Shown here: positions 62,199 to 64,000 of the stretch, in pieces
Layout: each line of letters begins with the position of its first letter
How positions within the stretch are numbered: the stretch's first letter is position 1
Source of the DNA: Podaxis mareebaensis
Lineage: Eukaryota; Basidiomycota; Agaricomycetes; Agaricales; Agaricaceae
DNA: 64,000 bases
Reading direction: 5' to 3'
Assembly: GCA_018524725.1 (NCBI GenBank)
Contig: JAEUWP010000436.1
Location: forward strand, 124,001 to 188,000
The notes under the pieces: generated by a model
Seen by the model: the letters and a program-made list of their open reading frames with translations, nothing else
Database searches by the model: none
Told to the model about the DNA's origin: nothing
Translations under genes and position numbers: made by a program

Positions 62199-63587
62199 TT
62201 ATGTCCGGCGACTCAACTGTAACAAAAGCTGTTCAGAACTTCCTGCCCTGGCAAATTCGGACAGCAACAGATCACACTCACCCATCCGACTGACTCCATG
62301 ACCAAGTTCTGAACTTGAAGCAACAGACGCTCATGAGAAGGCCCATACTCCGCCTCGGCTTGCATCTCAGCCAGTCGATGGGCCACCTGTCCTATATTCC
62401 TAAGGTTTTCGTCAGTCGGTGTCGAGTCCAGGCCCGTTATAAACACTTACGTCTCGAGCATCTGCATCTTCAGATAATAGGACGTCGCGTCGACCTCATT
62501 CAAGTATTGGTGATGTTTGTAAAGTAGAGTCCCTAGCTCAAATAGAACAGCTTGGAACATGTGTGCCCAATGCGCCTGAATACAGTGTAAACCATTTCTG
62601 CGTAGAAGCTTAACTCGAGATGAGACATACTAGGTTCCCCCGAGCCCTTCGCTTTGAAACACGGTCCATACAGCTTTCCACTTTGGCTGCTACGCGGAAT
62701 TGGACCTTCTCTATGAGTTGGACCAACAACCTGGAATCATCTTGGAGTTCCGCGAATAGCACTGGTTGCTCATGTCCATGCCGGCCGACCTCCGCAAAAT
62801 TGAGAAGCAGGCGGGGGGTCTGGCTACGTCGTTCTTGCCCCGGATATGTGCCACCAGCAACGAGGGTTGATTGATTAGTCGATACATCTCGACGAGTGGG
62901 TTGGCCACTGGTTGTTGGCCCAGGAGTCTGTTCTGCCGGCTGTGACGCCACACTTTGAAGCTGTTCCAGTCTGATAGAACCCAGCGGCGAGAGCAAACGC
63001 CGCGGTCCGCTCTCGATGGAACCCGCCTGGGAGGACGGAGTTACGCCGGGAAGGGGTATCGTCCCTGCAAGTCGATTTTGTTGAGCGGGCGTGGTGGCGA
63101 CATCGGAAGCACGCCTTGATCTCCGAGTGCGCTGTTGTGACCGTGGAGCAGAAACCAGTATTTGCGCAGCGGGGGTATCAAGTGCAGTGAGATTGGTACG
63201 ATGGCGAGGTGACGTGGACCCAGAGAGAGAACGAGGGACAGGAGCCCCAGGACGTGTTGGTGGCGTGTGTATGTTCGCACGTTCCTCCAACTCCCGGAAT
63301 ATGGCGTTCACCCTTGAGGCAAGACTGGGTAGAGCTTGGAGAGTAGGGTGTGGAGCTTGATGGCCGGATGAGTGTCGTGAAAGAGGGACGGAAGAAGACA
63401 CATTTGGAGAGGGGACAGCCGGTTGGGCAGGAGCATAATACCCTAGCTCCTGGTAGAGGTTCTCTATGCGAATATCCAGTAGCCTAATAGCTTTGTTGCG
63501 AGCCTCCACATTTATCTGTGCAATGGCCGGATCGACAACTGCATGTGAAGCCTGTGGCCTGAACAATTTCTTGAAGAACCCAAGCAT
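62199..63587 (-). CDS. unrecognised 405-residue protein
   Basis: Four exons on the minus strand: 63587-62631, 62575-62451, 62399-62282 and 62216-62199, all in phase, ending WLSRRT. An amphipathic N-terminus (MLGFFKKLFRPQ) is followed by a short helix (NKAIRLLDIRIENLYQELG). Next comes a 200-residue disordered Ser/Pro/Arg-rich middle and a helical end (AHWAHMFQAVLFELGTLLYK, VAHRLAEMQAEAEYGPSHERLL). No family recognised. The first helix could bind membrane. The exon structure is clean, so I take it as a real gene. Confidence 0.65.
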
Positions 63588-64000
63588 TTGTCGATGAAGA
63601 GATCAGAGGCCAAGACACCGTTCTTGCAGAGGTGGGGAGACAACGAAATACCAGGCTCCCTCTTATATGAATCATAGGTGAATATAGCTCTAATTAGAAA
63701 GGGTATCATCGCTGACGAACACGGCATTCTTTCTGTGTGGCTAACAGCCTTGGGCGAAATAGGACCTTAGGTCAACTTGGACATAGCCCCTAGCACCTTC
63801 CAAAAACGGTTGATCCGCTGATGATTGATCCGGCAATGTGTCAACTTTCGGGCGAATTAGCCAGAAACCAGCAGAAACCCATTTCCTACGGCTCTGCACA
63901 ACCGTCTTTGCACCTTTACGACCATGAACAACAACTAAAAAGCAGAGAAAAGCAACAAATATCTTCAAAGTGCATACCCTACAAGAATTTCACCAACCTG
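63588..64000. other. window edge, no gene seen
   Basis: Promoter side of the preceding minus-strand gene. A 75-codon minus frame (63741-63968) has no ATG and is not called. Confidence 0.4.

Noticed and set aside
63741..63968. Small secreted protein candidate (KIFVAFLCFLVVVHG)
   Set aside because: No ATG; the frame starts at TTG, and no splice site offering an ATG was found before the window ends.

Overview
The window is genomic DNA of a filamentous basidiomycete, most likely an Agaricomycete mushroom. The signs are: genes split by many 45-75 bp GT-AG introns, pyrimidine-rich leaders, gene families typical of dikaryotic fungi (Sld3, Efg1, Elp1, a PMR1 pump, a DH-BAR-SH3 RhoGEF, a NACHT STAND protein, a GH30 glycosidase), and spliceosomal and tRNA genes of eukaryotic type. 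Almost every gene had to be read through introns, so coordinates are CDS spans including introns. Exon joins were chosen by hand from splice signals, phase and protein continuity.

Layout. 1-5 kb: the 3' half of an MFS monocarboxylate-type transporter, then a four-RRM Nrd1-like RNA-binding protein. 5.5-11 kb: a tandem segmental duplication carrying secreted CAP/PR-1 genes (two near-identical copies, one divergent copy, and one truncated copy at the duplication junction). 12-15.2 kb: two inverted tRNA-Thr genes flanking SLD3. 15.6-23 kb: a small CHY zinc-finger protein, a GH30 endo-glycanase, an unrecognised seven-helix membrane protein and a Yar1-like ankyrin protein. 23-26 kb: gene-poor. 26-37.4 kb: an FAD-linked oxidase with a large disordered insert, a DH-BAR-SH3 RhoGEF and a PMR1-type Ca2+/Mn2+ ATPase. 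38-44.7 kb: a NACHT NTPase, an aldo-keto reductase and an MDR oxidoreductase. 45.5 kb: a U1 snRNA gene with its own TATA box, followed by a telomere-like 15-mer. 46-52.4 kb: EFG1 and ELP1, divergent from a 224 bp promoter. 53-64 kb: an F-BAR/SH3 protein, an unrecognised coiled-coil protein, CWC15, an RluA-type pseudouridine synthase and an unrecognised 405-residue protein.

Most genes are core housekeeping: RNA processing (U1, Cwc15), translation and tRNA modification (Elp1, pseudouridine synthase, tRNAs), ribosome biogenesis (Efg1, Yar1), replication (Sld3), cytoskeleton (F-BAR, RhoGEF) and Golgi ion supply (PMR1). Accessory or fast-evolving islands are the CAP cluster, GH30, the FAD oxidase and the NACHT gene. 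I found no transposon, CRISPR array or virus. The most useful observations are the U1 snRNA gene hidden in an intergenic gap, the CAP duplication with its junction relic and GT-to-GC donor change, the cryptic multi-exon transporter at the left edge, and the NACHT gene whose short 5' exons are easy to miss.
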